Below, piece by piece: positions 48,610 to 62,474 of a stretch of 64,000 bases of DNA. Each line of letters opens with the position of its first letter. Position 1 is the first letter of the stretch. The DNA is taken from the NCBI GenBank assembly GCA_020247545.1, contig JADCIX010000023.1, positions 1-64,000 on the forward strand, written 5' to 3'. This DNA is from Rhodocyclaceae bacterium (lineage in GTDB: Bacteria > Pseudomonadota > Gammaproteobacteria > Burkholderiales > Usitatibacteraceae). The position numbers and the translations under genes were made by a program. The notes beneath the pieces were generated by a model. The model searched no databases, was not told the DNA's origin, and saw nothing but the letters and a program-made list of their open reading frames with translations.

Positions 48610-50019
48610 ATGAAACCGGTGTGGATTATTGATGACGATAAGTCGATTCGATGGGTGATTGAAAAGGCGCTCACGCGCGAAGGCATCGAGTACAAGTCAT
48701 TCGCAGCAGCACATGAAGGGCTGGAGGCCCTCGACGACCAACCGCCGCAAGTGGTAATTAGTGACATCAGGATGCCCGGAACATCGGGGCTTGACTTCAT
48801 GCAAAAGCTAAAACAGAAGTTGCCGACGACGCCCGTCATCATCATGACGGCTTACTCGGATTTGGAAAGTGCCGTCGCCGCATTCCAAGGGGGCGCGTTT
48901 GAGTACCTGCCGAAGCCTTTTGACATCGACCACGCAGTCGAATTGATCCGACGAGCGATAGATGAGTCTTGCCATGTTAGTCCGCAATCAGATCCAGACA
49001 AAGCGGAGACTGCGCCCGAAATACTGGGTTCTGCCCCGTCTATGCAAGAGGTGTTTCGGGCGGTTGGGCGGCTTTCGCAATCGCACGCGACGATACTCAT
49101 CACCGGTGAGTCGGGGAGCGGCAAAGAGCTGGTTGCGCACGCGCTGCATCGTCACAGTCTGCGCGCGGCCAAGCCGTTTATTGCAATCAACACCGCAGCA
49201 ATCCCAAAGGATCTATTGGAGAGTGAGCTGTTCGGGCATGAGCGAGGTGCCTTTACCGGCGCAGCCACGACAAGGCGCGGTCGATTTGAGCAAGCGGAGG
49301 GAGGCACGCTGTTCTTGGACGAAATTGGCGACATGCCAGCGGAGTTGCAAACACGCCTGCTAAGAGTGCTGTCTGACGGACAGTTTTACCGCGTTGGCGG
49401 ACACCTGCCCTTGACCGCCAACGTGCGTGTTATTGCCGCCACGCACCAAGACCTAGAGCAACGCGTAAAACTTGGTTTGTTTCGCGAGGACTTGTACCAC
49501 CGGCTCAATGTCATTCGACTGCGGCTGCCTGCCCTGCGCGAGCGGCGCGAAGACGTCCCCTTACTAGCAAAACATTTTTTGACAAGAAGTGCACACGAGC
49601 TTGGCGTGGATGTGAAGCGGCTGTCGGACGCTGCGACAGCATATTTGACTGGGCTGGAATTTCCCGGCAACGTCCGTCAACTGGAAAACATTTGTCACTG
49701 GATCACCGTCATGGCACCAGGTCAGCAAGTCGAGATAGCAGACTTGCCCCCTGATGTACGGGTCAACGACAAGACCGTCGTGACAGACTCAAATTGGCAG
49801 CGGGCACTGGAACGTGAAGTTACAGCATCGCTGGCCCGCGGGGATCGCAACATTTTTGATGGCTTGAATCGGGCGTTTGAGACCGCGCTAATATTGAGGG
49901 CGCTGGAACATACCGCAGGCAAACGAATTGAAGCGGCAACCCTGCTCGGCATTGGCCGAAACACGCTCACCCGAAAAATCGCAGAGCTGAATCTTTTGGC
50001 GGAAAATAAAGAGGAGTAA
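48610..50019 (+). CDS. ntrC: Nitrogen regulation response regulator NtrC
   Basis: Sigma-54-dependent activator of nitrogen-limitation genes such as glnA. 469 residues: receiver (1-125, Asp52 in SDIRMPGTSG), AAA+ domain (about 140-380; Walker A GESGSGKE, sigma-54 contact GAFTGA, Walker B GGTLFLDEIGDMP) and a C-terminal Fis-type helix-turn-helix (AATLLGIGRNTLTRKIAEL). Standard length. Gene order glnA, DUF4124, ntrB, ntrC. Confidence 0.96.
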   Translation: MKPVWIIDDDKSIRWVIEKALTREGIEYKSFAAAHEGLEALDDQPPQVVISDIRMPGTSGLDFMQKLKQKLPTTPVIIMTAYSDLESAVAAFQGGAFEYLPKPFDIDHAVELIRRAIDESCHVSPQSDPDKAETAPEILGSAPSMQEVFRAVGRLSQSHATILITGESGSGKELVAHALHRHSLRAAKPFIAINTAAIPKDLLESELFGHERGAFTGAATTRRGRFEQAEGGTLFLDEIGDMPAELQTRLLRVLSDGQFYRVGGHLPLTANVRVIAATHQDLEQRVKLGLFREDLYHRLNVIRLRLPALRERREDVPLLAKHFLTRSAHELGVDVKRLSDAATAYLTGLEFPGNVRQLENICHWITVMAPGQQVEIADLPPDVRVNDKTVVTDSNWQRALEREVTASLARGDRNIFDGLNRAFETALILRALEHTAGKRIEAATLLGIGRNTLTRKIAELNLLAENKEE

Positions 50020-50306
50020 CGACTTTCAGGCAAAAATCCGTGAAAACATCCGTCAATGCAAAGGTTTGATCTTTGGGCTGACGGCTAGTCGGGTATCCAA
50101 CCTTCCCCCCGCTGGCGAACCCGTTGGAAATGCTAGCTTGGTGTCAAACCCGACAAAGATCCGAGCGTGGCTCGCTGCTACGCCTGCGAGGCTCGTTCCG
50201 GGAGCGCGTGTAGTCGAGCCAATTGTGCCAAGCCAAGACTGGGTGTCACGATCGCTCCCCGGCCCCCCGATATTCGGGCAATGATCTAATTTGTCTGCAC
50301 TGTTCG

Positions 50307-51269
50307 TCAGGCCGTATACAGTTGCGGAGGTATCTCATGTAGGTGCATGGTTTTGCCAGCCTTCATCACCTGCCCGGGGACTTCGTGGCCGACGATGGAT
50401 GGAATTGTTACGGCCACCGCCAGTAACCGGTCAATATCGACACCGCTCTCAAACCCCATGTCGTCGAGCATATTGACCAAATCTTCTGTGCATATATTGC
50501 CAGTTGCTCCCGGCGCGAACGGACAGCCGCCCAAACCGGCAATTGAACTGTCAAAACTTGTGATCCCCTCTGAAATACCAGCAAGGACGTTCGCCAGTCC
50601 CATGCCTCTGGTGTTGTGGAAATGCAAAGTGATCTCGACGTCTGGGAAACGGTGTTTGGCGTCGCGCATCATCCGGCCCACTTGTGTGGGGTTCGCCATA
50701 CCGGTTGTATCGGCAAAAGTGAGGCTATCGAATCCGATCTCCAGATATTGTTCTGCAAAACCCATGACCCGGGCTTCGTCGACTCGACCCTCAAAGGGGC
50801 AGCCAAAAGACGTTGAGACACAGCCGTTGAGCTTGATTCCCGCCGCTTTTGCCATTGGTACCATAGCCATAAAATCAGCGAGCGACTCGGATGTGGAGCG
50901 CTTCACGTTAGCCATGTTGTGCGTTTCCGAGGCAGACATAAACAGGTTCATTTCATCGATTCTGCCACCTGAGGTGTGGACAGCAATTGCGCGCTCCATT
51001 CCTTTGATGTTGGGAGTAATTGCGGTGATCAAGACCCCCTCGCGGCGCACGATCTCGCGGAGTACCACCTCTGCGTCGGCCATGTTTGGTACAAGTTTTG
51101 GGTGAACGAACGAGGTAACCTCAACTTTTGCGAGGCCAGTTGCAGTCAACTGGTCGATCACCGAAATCTTTGTTTCGGACGGGATAATCGTCTTTTCGAT
51201 CTGGAATCCATCCCTTACGCCGACGTCGTTGATGTGGATCCGACCGCTATTTTTTTGCATGGAATGCAT
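50307..51269 (-). CDS. Hydroxymethylglutaryl-CoA lyase
   Basis: Splits HMG-CoA to acetyl-CoA and acetoacetate, last step of leucine breakdown. 320 residues, DRE-TIM barrel: NDVGVRDGFQIEK, FVHPKLVPNMADAEVV, GCVSTSFGCPFEGRV, LTFADTTGMANPTQVG, HFHNTRGMGLANVLAGISEG and the catalytic-loop motif GLGGCPFAPGATGNICTEDLV. Homocitrate-type relatives lack the Cys loop, so lyase is the best call. No leucine-degradation neighbours are present; it stands alone between ntrC and the atp operon. Confidence 0.88.
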   Translation of the reverse strand: MHSMQKNSGRIHINDVGVRDGFQIEKTIIPSETKISVIDQLTATGLAKVEVTSFVHPKLVPNMADAEVVLREIVRREGVLITAITPNIKGMERAIAVHTSGGRIDEMNLFMSASETHNMANVKRSTSESLADFMAMVPMAKAAGIKLNGCVSTSFGCPFEGRVDEARVMGFAEQYLEIGFDSLTFADTTGMANPTQVGRMMRDAKHRFPDVEITLHFHNTRGMGLANVLAGISEGITSFDSSIAGLGGCPFAPGATGNICTEDLVNMLDDMGFESGVDIDRLLAVAVTIPSIVGHEVPGQVMKAGKTMHLHEIPPQLYTA

Positions 51270-51619
51270 TGTTAACTCTTGAGGGGGTTTTTAGGCTGAA
51301 CGGAGCGGCCTAGGCAATTCGACAGGGGCGGATAGGCAAATTTTTTCGATTCCGCAAAAGCTCATCGGTTGGCTGGGTCCTAGCTTGAACGCTCTCACTC
51401 TCATTATCACAATGCGCGCCATAGAGAAATTTGTGGTGGCAAAAGAGAACCCTACATTTCATGCGGTTACGCAAAGAATATTTCTGCTTAACCATGGTGC
51501 GCCGCCGCATTCTGGTTTGACTTGAAATTCTACTCGCGCTTATAATCGTTTGGCTTTGCATTTGAAACTATCAGTGTTTTCGCTCGGGATCGGCCATTGG
51601 CGGCTAAGAAACATGCAAC
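51270..51619. other. Intergenic region carrying divergent promoters
   Basis: The region between the HMG-CoA lyase start (minus) and atpI (plus). It holds the atp promoter (51517-51546). A minus-strand frame of 83 codons (51310-51561) lacks a ribosome site and family pattern. Nothing else is seen. Confidence 0.5.
51517..51546 (+). promoter_or_regulatory. Strong sigma-70 promoter of the atp operon
   Basis: TTGACT at 51517-51522, 18-base spacer, perfect TATAAT at 51541-51546. Initiation near 51553 gives a leader of about 65 bases before atpI. Confidence 0.75.
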
Positions 51620-51991
51620 ATGCGCACATCGTTTTTGGAGCCGGGTGTTCGGCGGGTGCTGATATTTCAAGTTGCGTCTGCAGCGCTTGTGTCGTCTGTG
51701 GGATTGGCCAGTAGCGGTCAGACTGCCGCAATCTCCGCCTTAGCTGGCGGGGGGGCAGTTATTGCTGGCAACTTGGCATATGCAATGATCGCTAGGCCAT
51801 CGCGGGTGAAAGCTAAGTCCGGCGGCACCGTGCTAATGGTTCACGTAGCCGCGCAGGCGGCGAAGACGGCCTTGGTTTTGCTTTCGCTGCTGGCTGCGTT
51901 TGCATCGGGGAAGTTCGCAGCCGGGCCACTAATCATCGGTACCGGAGTCGCGCTTCTCGCGCATTGGTTATCGTTTTTGTTTCACCGCTGA
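51620..51991 (+). CDS. atpI: ATP synthase subunit I
   Basis: 123 residues with four hydrophobic helices (VLIFQVASAALVSSVGLAS, AAISALAGGGAVIAGNLAYAMI, AAQAAKTALVLLSLLAAFASG, PLIIGTGVALLAHWLSFLF). AtpI is a non-essential assembly factor for the c-ring at the head of many atp operons. Sequence is poorly conserved in the family, so position and topology carry the call. Confidence 0.88.
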   Translation: MRTSFLEPGVRRVLIFQVASAALVSSVGLASSGQTAAISALAGGGAVIAGNLAYAMIARPSRVKAKSGGTVLMVHVAAQAAKTALVLLSLLAAFASGKFAAGPLIIGTGVALLAHWLSFLFHR

Positions 51992-52006
51992 ATTCGCTAC
52001 CGATAG

Positions 52007-52807
<801 letters not shown>

Positions 52808-52883
52808 TCTGGTTTTGTCTTTGAATTTGGCTAAGTAATTTTTATATTAACTACTTGTTGCGTGTACTCGAAAGGAAACATAA

Positions 52884-53147
<264 letters not shown>

Positions 53148-53194
53148 CTCTTTTTGATTCGGAATAGTCAACTCAGAACAGGAAAGGTGCCGTC

Positions 53195-53665
53195 ATGAAT
53201 ATCGGCGGAACATTAGTTGCTCAAGCGATAGGTTTTGCGATCTTTATTTGGTTTACGTGGAAGTTCGTGTGGCCACCGATCGATCTGGCTATCGAGACGC
53301 GCCGGAAAAAGATTGCAGAAGGTTTGGCCGAAGCCGAAAAGGGTAAAGCCGCACTCGCCGATGGTGAGAGGCAGAAGTCGCTGATCCTGAAAGAGGCTCG
53401 CGATCAGGCAAGTGAATTCAAGGCGCTCAATGAAAAGCAAGCGCAGTCGCTGATTGATGAAGCGAAGGCGCAAGCCAAGCTGGAAGCGGATCGCATCATT
53501 GCCGCTGCGCACGCGAGTGCGGCGACCGAATTGCAGAAGGCCCGCGAGCAGCTCCGCGAGCAAGTCGCAGTATTGGCCGTTGCGGGCGCAGAGAAGATTC
53601 TGAAGCGCGAAGTCGACGCGAAGTCCCATGCGGACATGCTGAATCAATTGAAGGCGCAGCTGTAA
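53195..53665 (+). CDS. atpF: F0F1 ATP synthase subunit b
   Basis: 156 residues: one N-terminal membrane helix ([24 protein letters not shown]) and a long charged coiled coil, the peripheral stalk dimer. Overlaps atpH by one base (TAATG). Confidence 0.97.
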   Translation: MNIGGTLVAQAIGFAIFIWFTWKFVWPPIDLAIETRRKKIAEGLAEAEKGKAALADGERQKSLILKEARDQASEFKALNEKQAQSLIDEAKAQAKLEADRIIAAAHASAATELQKAREQLREQVAVLAVAGAEKILKREVDAKSHADMLNQLKAQL

Positions 53666-54198
53666 TGGCGGAGCTGACAACAGTCGCGCGACCCTATGGC
53701 GAGGCGGCGTTCCGTGCAGCTGTTGAGGCGGACAACATTCCTGCTTTCGGTGATGCGTTGGCCGTGCTAGGTGCTGCGGCGTCAAATCCGCAAGCTCTCG
53801 CGATCCTCGGCAACCCGAAAGTTAGCGTCGCCGAAAAAGCGGCAGTGCTTTCTGCGCCGGCAGGCAATCTGGCACCGGCAATTTCGAACTTGCTGACGAT
53901 GTTGATCGAGAGTGGCAAGGCATCGCTGTTGCCGTTTATTGCAGAGCATTTCGCAAAGCTGCAACGCCAGCATGAGGGTGTCATCAAGGCGACCATTACC
54001 AGTGCGATGCAGTTGTCGGACGCAGAAAAATCCGGCTTGATGGACGCGCTGTCTCGCAAGTATGGCAAGCGGGTCGAAGCGGCGATTATCGTGGATACAG
54101 ATCTGATCGGCGGTGCGCGAATTCAGGTCGGCGATGATGTCATCCATGCGTCGGTTCGAGACACGCTGGACCAAATGAAGCAAGCGCTGACGGCATAG
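53665..54198 (+). CDS. atpH: F0F1 ATP synthase subunit delta
   Basis: 177 residues, links the b-stalk to the alpha/beta head. TVARPYGEAAFRAAVE at the N terminus, LLTMLIESGKASLLPFIAEHFAKL, and the C-terminal signature VDTDLIGGARIQVGDDVIHASVRDTLDQM. Confidence 0.97.
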   Translation: MAELTTVARPYGEAAFRAAVEADNIPAFGDALAVLGAAASNPQALAILGNPKVSVAEKAAVLSAPAGNLAPAISNLLTMLIESGKASLLPFIAEHFAKLQRQHEGVIKATITSAMQLSDAEKSGLMDALSRKYGKRVEAAIIVDTDLIGGARIQVGDDVIHASVRDTLDQMKQALTA

Positions 54199-54246
54199 CC
54201 AGCGCCAACGAACTTTTTCATTTACTAGATTAACTAGGGTACGAAG

Positions 54247-55794
54247 ATGCAAATCAACCCGGCAGAAATCAGCGAACTCATTAAATCGAAGATCCAAGGC
54301 CTTCCCGCCGCAGCTGAAAAACGCTCCGAAGGCAACGTGATCTCGGTGACGGACGGCATTTGCCGCGTACACGGCTTGGCAGATGTAATGCAGGGCGAGA
54401 TGCTTGAGTTTCCAGGCAACACGTTTGGTTTGGCGCTCAACCTCGAGCGCGACTCCGTTGGCGCGGTGGTGCTAGGCGAGTATCAGCACATCAAGGAAGG
54501 CGATACCGTCAAATGTACCGGGCGCATTCTCGAAGTGCCGGTCGGGCCGGAACTACTTGGCCGCGTGGTCAATTCGCTTGGTGCACCGATCGATGGTAAA
54601 GGTCCGATCAATGCAAAGCTGACCGACGTTATTGAAAAGGTCGCGCCTGGTGTGATCGCGCGCAAATCGGTGGACCAGCCGGTGCAGACGGGCTTGAAGG
54701 CGATCGATGCCATGGTGCCGGTCGGCCGTGGTCAGCGCGAGCTGATCATTGGTGACCGGCAGACGGGTAAGACCGCCGTTGCGATCGACACGATCATCAA
54801 CCAAAAAGGCAAAGACATGTTCTGCGTCTACGTGGCAATTGGTCAGAAAGCGTCGACCGTTGCAAACGTTGTCCGCAAACTCGAAGAGAGCGGTGCTTTG
54901 TCCTATACCATCGTTGTTGCCTCGACAGCTTCCGAGTCGGCTGCAATGCAGTACATCGCAGCGTACTCCGGCTGTACGATGGGCGAGTACTTCCGCGACC
55001 GTGGCCAAGATGCTTTGATCATCTATGACGATTTGTCCAAGCAAGCCGTCGCGTATCGCCAAGTGTCGCTGCTGCTGCGCCGTCCACCCGGCCGTGAAGC
55101 GTACCCGGGAGATGTGTTTTACCTGCACAGCCGCCTCCTCGAGCGCGCTGCGCGTGTGAACGCTGACTATGTTGAGAAGTTCACTAACGGTGCTGTCAAA
55201 GGCAAGACCGGCTCGCTGACCGCGTTGCCAATCATCGAAACACAAGCGGGCGACGTTTCGGCGTTCGTCCCGACCAACGTAATTTCGATTACTGATGGCC
55301 AGATCTTTTTGGAAACTGATTTGTTCAACGCTGGTATCCGCCCTGCAATTAACGCGGGTATTTCGGTATCGCGCGTGGGTGGCGCGGCACAGACGAAGAT
55401 CATGAAGCGTAAAGATACTGGTGCAGGGGTTCGTTTGGCACTCGCGCAGTACCGCGAGCTTGCCGCGTTCGCACAATTTGCTTCCGATCTTGACGACGCA
55501 ACCCGCAAGCAGTTGGAGCGCGGCAAGATGGTCACCGAGTTGATGAAGCAGCCGCAATATCAGCCGCTACAGGTTTGGGAAATGGCCTTGATTCTGTTCG
55601 CTGTCAACAACAACTACATGGATGATGTGGACGTCAAGAAGGCCGCCGCGTTTGAAAAAGCACTACGCGATTTCATGAAGGCTAAATACGGTGCGCTAGT
55701 TGATTCGATAGCAAAGGCGGCAGCGCTGTCCGGCGACGACGAAAAGGCGCTGCATGCTGCGGTTGCCGACTTCAAGAAAACAGGCGCGTACTAG
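54247..55794 (+). CDS. atpA: F0F1 ATP synthase subunit alpha
   Basis: 515 residues, non-catalytic nucleotide-binding subunit of F1. P-loop [19 protein letters not shown], arginine finger in [15 protein letters not shown], and the ATP synthase signature [12 protein letters not shown]-terminal helical domain complete (DFKKTGAY). Starts 48 bases after atpH. Confidence 0.98.
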   Translation: MQINPAEISELIKSKIQGLPAAAEKRSEGNVISVTDGICRVHGLADVMQGEMLEFPGNTFGLALNLERDSVGAVVLGEYQHIKEGDTVKCTGRILEVPVGPELLGRVVNSLGAPIDGKGPINAKLTDVIEKVAPGVIARKSVDQPVQTGLKAIDAMVPVGRGQRELIIGDRQTGKTAVAIDTIINQKGKDMFCVYVAIGQKASTVANVVRKLEESGALSYTIVVASTASESAAMQYIAAYSGCTMGEYFRDRGQDALIIYDDLSKQAVAYRQVSLLLRRPPGREAYPGDVFYLHSRLLERAARVNADYVEKFTNGAVKGKTGSLTALPIIETQAGDVSAFVPTNVISITDGQIFLETDLFNAGIRPAINAGISVSRVGGAAQTKIMKRKDTGAGVRLALAQYRELAAFAQFASDLDDATRKQLERGKMVTELMKQPQYQPLQVWEMALILFAVNNNYMDDVDVKKAAAFEKALRDFMKAKYGALVDSIAKAAALSGDDEKALHAAVADFKKTGAY

Positions 55795-55844
55795 AAAGTA
55801 TGGCGGTGTTGGTAAACGTCTTAGGCGAATCGAAAGATTAGAGA

Positions 55845-56708
55845 ATGGCCGGTTCAAAAGAAATTCGGAACAAGATCAAGAGCGTTGAAAACACGCGAAA
55901 GATCACCAAGGCGATGGAAATGGTCGCGGCGTCTAAGATGCGCAAGGCGCAGGAACGTATGCGTGCCGCTCGACCGTATAGCGAGAAGATTCGCAGTGTT
56001 GCCGCGAATTTGTCGCACGCAAATCCTGACTACAAGCATGTGTTCTTGCAGAAGCGTGATGTGGTGAGGAATGTCGGGGTGATTATGGTTACGTCTGACA
56101 AGGGCCTCTGCGGCGGCCTTAACACCAATGCGATGCGCATGATGGTCATGAAGATCAAAGAGTGGGAAGGTGCGGATGCGAAGGTGCAGGCTACGGCGAT
56201 AGGCAATAAGGGCCTAGGTTTCTTGATGCGCTACGGAATCCCTGTGACGTCGCAGGTGATCGGCCTGGGTGACAAGCCGCATCTCGAAAAAATGATCGGC
56301 CCCGTTAAGGCACAGCTAGATCAATTTGCTGATGGCAAAATTGACGCCCTTTATCTCTGCTATACGAAGTTCATTAACACCATGAAGCAAGAGGCGATGT
56401 GCGAGCAATTGTTGCCATTGTCCGGTGACAAGCTCGGTGCGCCAGATTCGTCTTGGGACTATCTGTACGAGCCGGACGCCAAAGCAGTGCTGGATGAATT
56501 GTTGGAGCGTTACATCGAATCGATCGTATATTCGGCCGTTGCTGAAAACATTGCGTCCGAGCAGTCGGCGCGGATGGTGGCGATGAAGTCGGCGTCGGAT
56601 AACGCCAAGAAAGTTATCGGTGACCTGAAGCTGACCTACAACAAAGCACGTCAGGCGGCGATCACCAAAGAATTGTCGGAGATCGTTGGCGGTGCCGCGG
56701 CCGTTTAG
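55845..56708 (+). CDS. atpG: F0F1 ATP synthase subunit gamma
   Basis: 287 residues, the rotor shaft: [50 protein letters not shown], and C-terminal [35 protein letters not shown]. Confidence 0.97.
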   Translation: MAGSKEIRNKIKSVENTRKITKAMEMVAASKMRKAQERMRAARPYSEKIRSVAANLSHANPDYKHVFLQKRDVVRNVGVIMVTSDKGLCGGLNTNAMRMMVMKIKEWEGADAKVQATAIGNKGLGFLMRYGIPVTSQVIGLGDKPHLEKMIGPVKAQLDQFADGKIDALYLCYTKFINTMKQEAMCEQLLPLSGDKLGAPDSSWDYLYEPDAKAVLDELLERYIESIVYSAVAENIASEQSARMVAMKSASDNAKKVIGDLKLTYNKARQAAITKELSEIVGGAAAV

Positions 56709-56736
56709 GATCCTGTAGCGATCAGTCTTCAGTTAG

Positions 56737-58191
<1,455 letters not shown>

Positions 58192-58298
58192 CCCCGTTAG
58201 GGCCTGTTGGTTGTTTTGAGCACCCAACGTATTGAAGCCTTGGCGCGGTCGCGGTGAAGTATGGATACCCGCCTTGAGCTGAACAACCGAAAGCATTT

Positions 58299-58709
58299 AT
58301 GGCAACACTCCACGTCAATATCGTGTCTGCAGAACAATCCATCTTTTCAGGTGACGCTGAGATGGTCGTCGTGCCTGGTGAGTCCGGTGAGCTAGGTATT
58401 CTGCCTCTGCACACGCCCCTGCTCACGCGCATCAGGCCGGGGACGGTCAAAGTCAAGCTTGCCGGGGGCAACGAGGAGTTGGTTTTTGTGTCAGGCGGTA
58501 TCCTTGAAGTCCAACCGAAAGCACTCACAATTCTTGCCAACACGTCAATTCGTGCAAAAGATCTTGACGAGGCCAAGGTTATGCAAGCAAAGCAAGCTGC
58601 AGAGGAAGCGCTCGCTAACCGGCAAAGTGGCCAAGAGCGGGCAGTTGTCCAAGCGGAGTTGTCACAACTCGCTGCGCAGCTGGCCGCCATAAGAAAGTTG
58701 CGTAAGTGA
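58299..58709 (+). CDS. atpC: F0F1 ATP synthase subunit epsilon
   Basis: 136 residues; N-terminal beta sandwich ([65 protein letters not shown]) and C-terminal helical hairpin that inhibits ATP hydrolysis. Last gene of the operon; the 107-base gap after atpD is longer than the other gaps but holds no gene. Confidence 0.96.
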   Translation: MATLHVNIVSAEQSIFSGDAEMVVVPGESGELGILPLHTPLLTRIRPGTVKVKLAGGNEELVFVSGGILEVQPKALTILANTSIRAKDLDEAKVMQAKQAAEEALANRQSGQERAVVQAELSQLAAQLAAIRKLRK

Positions 58710-58765
58710 GCAAACTTTGATACCATTAACGTGCCGTAACGGTTTAGAGGCGCAGTAAAAACTTC

Positions 58766-58797
58766 AGGCAGTGGGGGTTCTCCACTGCCTTTTTTAT
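58766..58797 (+). terminator. Terminator of the atp operon
   Basis: 9-bp stem AGGCAGTGG/CCACTGCCT with loop GGGTTCT and TTTTTTATT. It separates atpC from glmU. Confidence 0.88.
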
Positions 58798-58849
58798 TGT
58801 GGCCCGAATGGCCCATGGTGGTGCTGTATGTCCATTGCAAGTACTTAAT

Positions 58850-60226
58850 ATGCCATCATTAGCAATCGTTATCTTGGCAGCGGGCCAAGGTAAGCGCATG
58901 AAGTCCGCGCTGCCAAAAGTGCTGCACCCTATCGGCGGGATTCCGATGTTGCAGCGAGTTGTTAATGTCGCCGAGGCGCTATCACCCGACAAAGTCGCGA
59001 TCGTCTATGGACACGGCGGCGAGACGGTGCGTGCTGCAGTTTCATCGAACACAGGTCTAGTCTGGGTGAAGCAAGAACCCCAGCTCGGCACTGGCCATGC
59101 TGTCCTCCAAGCAATGCCGTATGTTTCACAAACACAAACAACGCTTATCCTCTACGGTGACGTTCCGTTGATCGGCGAAGCGACGCTCAACAACCTCGTC
59201 GAGATTGCAGCGCGGGGTGGAGTGGGTTGGCTGACAAACGTGGTGTCGAACCCAGAGGGTCTCGGGAGGGTAATACGGGATGCTAGCGGTGCGGTGATGG
59301 CAATCGTCGAAGAACGGGACGCAACTCCTGCCCAACGAGCTATCTGCGAAATCAATACGGGGTTCTTGGCATGCCCGACCGCAAGCTTGGCACGCTGGTT
59401 GCCGATGTTAGGTAATCGCAATTCACAAGGCGAATATTATCTTACCGATGTTCTCGAGATGGCCGTTGCTGAGGGAATAAAGGTCAACACGCACACGCCC
59501 GAGCATAGTTGGGAGGTGATCGGAATCAACAGCAAGGATCAACTCGCCTCGTTGGAACGCATCTACCAGCAGGAGAATGCTAGAAAACTGATGGCAAGTG
59601 GCGTAACGCTTCTAGATCCGTCACGCCTTGATATCAGGGGTGAACTAGTATGCGAAAGTGACGTGACTATCGATGTCAATGTCCTTGTTGAGGGGCGAGT
59701 ATGGCTAGGGTGCAACGTTTCAATTGGTGCAAATACAGTACTCAAGAACTGTCACATAGGCGAGGGCACCACCGTACTTCCATTCACCCACATTGACTCC
59801 GCGATCATCGGTGCCAATGTTCGCATCGGACCATACGCCAGAATCCGTCCAGACACCAAGCTTGCGGATGATGTACACATCGGAAATTTTGTGGAAGTCA
59901 AGGCCAGCGAAATCGGCGCTGGTACAAAGGCAAACCACCTAAGTTACATCGGCGACTCAACAGTGGGTTCCAGCGTCAACATTGGCGCGGGAACAATTAC
60001 CTGTAACTATGACGGTGCGAACAAACATCGAACCGTTATTGGCGACAACGTTCACATCGGCTCGGACGTGCAGCTGATCGCCCCAGTTACCATCAACACT
60101 GGTGCCACGATTGGAGCGGGGACCACCGTCTGGAAAGACGCCGCCGCAGCCTCCCTCATCGTCAACCCAAAGACGCAAGCAGCAACTCCGAACTGGCAGC
60201 GCCCCGCTAAGAAAATAAAAAACTAG
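58850..60226 (+). CDS. glmU: Bifunctional GlcNAc-1-P uridyltransferase / GlcN-1-P acetyltransferase
   Basis: Makes UDP-GlcNAc for peptidoglycan and LPS. The ATG at 58850 ([30 protein letters not shown]) gives 458 residues; the longer frame from 58799 starts inside the upstream terminator. N-terminal pyrophosphorylase domain (1-230, [25 protein letters not shown]), C-terminal left-handed beta helix (about 250-450) with hexapeptide repeats and the acetyltransferase region [25 protein letters not shown]. glmS follows after 2 bases, so the amino-sugar pathway genes are coupled. Confidence 0.97.
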   Translation: MPSLAIVILAAGQGKRMKSALPKVLHPIGGIPMLQRVVNVAEALSPDKVAIVYGHGGETVRAAVSSNTGLVWVKQEPQLGTGHAVLQAMPYVSQTQTTLILYGDVPLIGEATLNNLVEIAARGGVGWLTNVVSNPEGLGRVIRDASGAVMAIVEERDATPAQRAICEINTGFLACPTASLARWLPMLGNRNSQGEYYLTDVLEMAVAEGIKVNTHTPEHSWEVIGINSKDQLASLERIYQQENARKLMASGVTLLDPSRLDIRGELVCESDVTIDVNVLVEGRVWLGCNVSIGANTVLKNCHIGEGTTVLPFTHIDSAIIGANVRIGPYARIRPDTKLADDVHIGNFVEVKASEIGAGTKANHLSYIGDSTVGSSVNIGAGTITCNYDGANKHRTVIGDNVHIGSDVQLIAPVTINTGATIGAGTTVWKDAAAASLIVNPKTQAATPNWQRPAKKIKN

Positions 60227-60228
60227 CC

Positions 60229-62085
60229 ATGTGTGGAATTGTGGGAGCAATCTCCTCACGCGACATCGTGCCCATTTTGACCGAAGGTTTAAAACGTCTT
60301 GAGTATCGAGGATACGACTCGTCAGGGTTGGCGGTCATGTCTGCTGGGTCTAAAGAGATAGCGCGCGTCAGACGAGTTGGCCGGGTCGCAGAAATGGAAC
60401 ATGCAGTAGCAACGAAAAAATTAACCGGTCTAATTGGAATCGGCCACACTCGTTGGGCCACACATGGTGGTGTAACTGAACCGAATGCACACCCTCACGT
60501 GTCGCAGCGCGAAATTGCCGTGGTTCACAATGGCATTATTGAAAACCACGAGACGCTCCGTGCCCTGCTCAAGCAACGCGGTTATGTGTTTGAGTCCCAG
60601 ACTGATACTGAAGTCATCGCACATTTGGTTCATTACTATTTTCAACTCTCTGGTGATTTGTTCAGAGCTGTACAGATCGCAGCCAGAGAAATGCATGGTG
60701 CCTATGCAATCGGGGTTATGGCGCGATCGCACCCGGAACTGCTGATATGCGCAAGAGTGGGCTGTCCGCTCTTGATCGGCGTCGGCAAGGTTGGACCTAG
60801 CGGTACCATGACTGAGAATTTTATTGCCTCTGATGTTTCCGCCATCTTACAAGTTACGCGCAACGTCATGTACCTTGAGGAAGGCGATGTTGCCGCCATC
60901 ACCTGTGCGTCGATTTCGGTGGTGAATCGCCAGGGAAGCCCGGTTGAGCGTGCCATCCATGTTTCCGAAGTGAGCGATGATGCAAACGATCTCGGACCAT
61001 ACGCCCATTTTATGCAAAAGGAGATCCACGAGCAGCCGCAGAGGATCGCCGATACCCTAGAAGCGGTTTTGACTAACGGTATTGATGTTGCCCAATATGG
61101 AGCTAAGGCTGAATCCTATTTTGCAGGGGCGACCGGTGTACTCATACTCGCATCAGGTACCAGCTACTACGCAGGTATGGTCGCAAAGCAGTGGATCGAG
61201 TCCATTGCCCGAGTCCAGTGCCAAATCGAGTTGGGCCATGAGTACCGCTATCGCGATTCGCTACCCGATCCGCGTCAGCTTGTCGTCACCATTTCGCAAT
61301 CCGGCGAAACGCTTGACACGATGGAGGCGCTAAAGCGCGCAAAGCAGCTCGGCCACAGCGCGACTTTGTCTATTTGCAACGTGAGAGAGTCGGCAATTCC
61401 GCGTGCATCAGCAATGGCGTTCTACACAAGGGCGGGTACAGAGATTGGCGTTGCGTCAACCAAGGCCTTTACCACCCAGCTCGTCGCGTTGTTCACCTTC
61501 GCGTTATCACTCGCGAAATCAAAGGCTCGCCTAAGCGCAGAACAGGAAACTGCCTATCTTGAGCAATTGCGCTTTGTGCCGGGAAGCGTGCAGCATGCGC
61601 TGAATCTTGAACCGCAAATACAATCATGGGCCGAGCTGTTTGCGCAGAAGAATCATGCGCTGTATCTTGGGCGCGGGATGCACTATCCCATTGCGCTAGA
61701 AGGCGCGCTTAAACTAAAGGAAACTTCATATATCCACGCCGAGGCATATCCTGCCGGCGAACTTAAACACGGCCCACTCGCACTAGTCGACAGCAATATG
61801 CCCGTTGTCGTTGTCGCCCCAAACGATGTACTGCTTGAGAAGGTGAAGTCGAACATGCAAGAAGTGCGTGCTAGAGGCGGCGAACTATTTGTGTTCTCCG
61901 ACGCAGACAGCCACTTTCACGAAAGCGAAGGTATACATGTCCTCCGAACTCCTCGTCACGCAGGACTGCTTTCTCCAATCATCCACGCCATTCCAGTCCA
62001 GCTGCTTGCATATCACACCGCTCTTAAACGTGGAACCGATGTGGACAAGCCGCGAAACCTCGCAAAATCTGTGACGGTGGAGTAG
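60229..62085 (+). CDS. glmS: Glutamine-fructose-6-phosphate aminotransferase (isomerising)
   Basis: Makes glucosamine-6-phosphate from fructose-6-phosphate and glutamine. 618 residues. N-terminal glutaminase domain with nucleophile Cys2 in MCGIVGAIS and [18 protein letters not shown]; two SIS domains ([69 protein letters not shown]); C-terminal [12 protein letters not shown]. The 5' side is only 2 bases from glmU, so there is no glmS ribozyme. Confidence 0.98.
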   Translation: MCGIVGAISSRDIVPILTEGLKRLEYRGYDSSGLAVMSAGSKEIARVRRVGRVAEMEHAVATKKLTGLIGIGHTRWATHGGVTEPNAHPHVSQREIAVVHNGIIENHETLRALLKQRGYVFESQTDTEVIAHLVHYYFQLSGDLFRAVQIAAREMHGAYAIGVMARSHPELLICARVGCPLLIGVGKVGPSGTMTENFIASDVSAILQVTRNVMYLEEGDVAAITCASISVVNRQGSPVERAIHVSEVSDDANDLGPYAHFMQKEIHEQPQRIADTLEAVLTNGIDVAQYGAKAESYFAGATGVLILASGTSYYAGMVAKQWIESIARVQCQIELGHEYRYRDSLPDPRQLVVTISQSGETLDTMEALKRAKQLGHSATLSICNVRESAIPRASAMAFYTRAGTEIGVASTKAFTTQLVALFTFALSLAKSKARLSAEQETAYLEQLRFVPGSVQHALNLEPQIQSWAELFAQKNHALYLGRGMHYPIALEGALKLKETSYIHAEAYPAGELKHGPLALVDSNMPVVVVAPNDVLLEKVKSNMQEVRARGGELFVFSDADSHFHESEGIHVLRTPRHAGLLSPIIHAIPVQLLAYHTALKRGTDVDKPRNLAKSVTVE

Positions 62086-62474
62086 TTCTGTAGGAGCATT
62101 CGAGTGTTTCTTGGCAAGAAAGTCTAGAATATTTTTCATTCAACTAGAGACTCGCTTCCCAGTGAGCAAGTCAAAAAACGAACCGCAAATTCCAACGGTT
62201 TAACTCCTAGAGTTTAGAACTAAGCCAAGAATTTCCACCTTAGCTGCAAAGTCGCCCAGAGGCAACACCCTTCTAAGCAATGGGCGACCCATGAAACATT
62301 CAGGCTAGCCGTTGGCGGTGGCGAAACAAAAAATTCTGCCGCTACGCCTTGAATTGAACGCAAGGTGTGCGACAAGTGCGCGGACTCTGGTGAACTGTTA
62401 AGTCGAGGCACGCCCGCTTTGGGGCAATCGCGATGTCCGGGTCAAATTCAGCGGCTCCCTCGCAGCTAAACTCA
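62086..62474. other. Gene-free interval holding an IS-end remnant
   Basis: No gene is seen between glmS and the M50 gene. The middle part (62253-62308) is an IS-type end, listed separately. The rest has no recognisable feature; no clear terminator follows glmS. Confidence 0.55.
62253..62308 (-). mobile_element. IS1380-like right-end remnant
   Basis: 56 bases match 19834-19889 at 47 positions, ending in CATGAAACATTCAGGCTAG (62290-62308), the same end type as at 63675 next to the transposase start. The interior of the element would lie to the left, but no transposase remains. With the end at 63675 it brackets the M50 gene. Confidence 0.6.

Noticed and set aside
50020-50306. 72-codon plus-strand frame (50066-50284) after ntrC
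   Set aside because: No ribosome site or motif; the interval shows no recognisable feature.
54553-55557. 334-codon minus-strand open frame
   Set aside because: Opposite atpA, which is unmistakable; shadow frame.
60100-60240. glmS ribozyme or riboswitch
   Set aside because: glmU ends 2 bases before glmS, leaving no leader.
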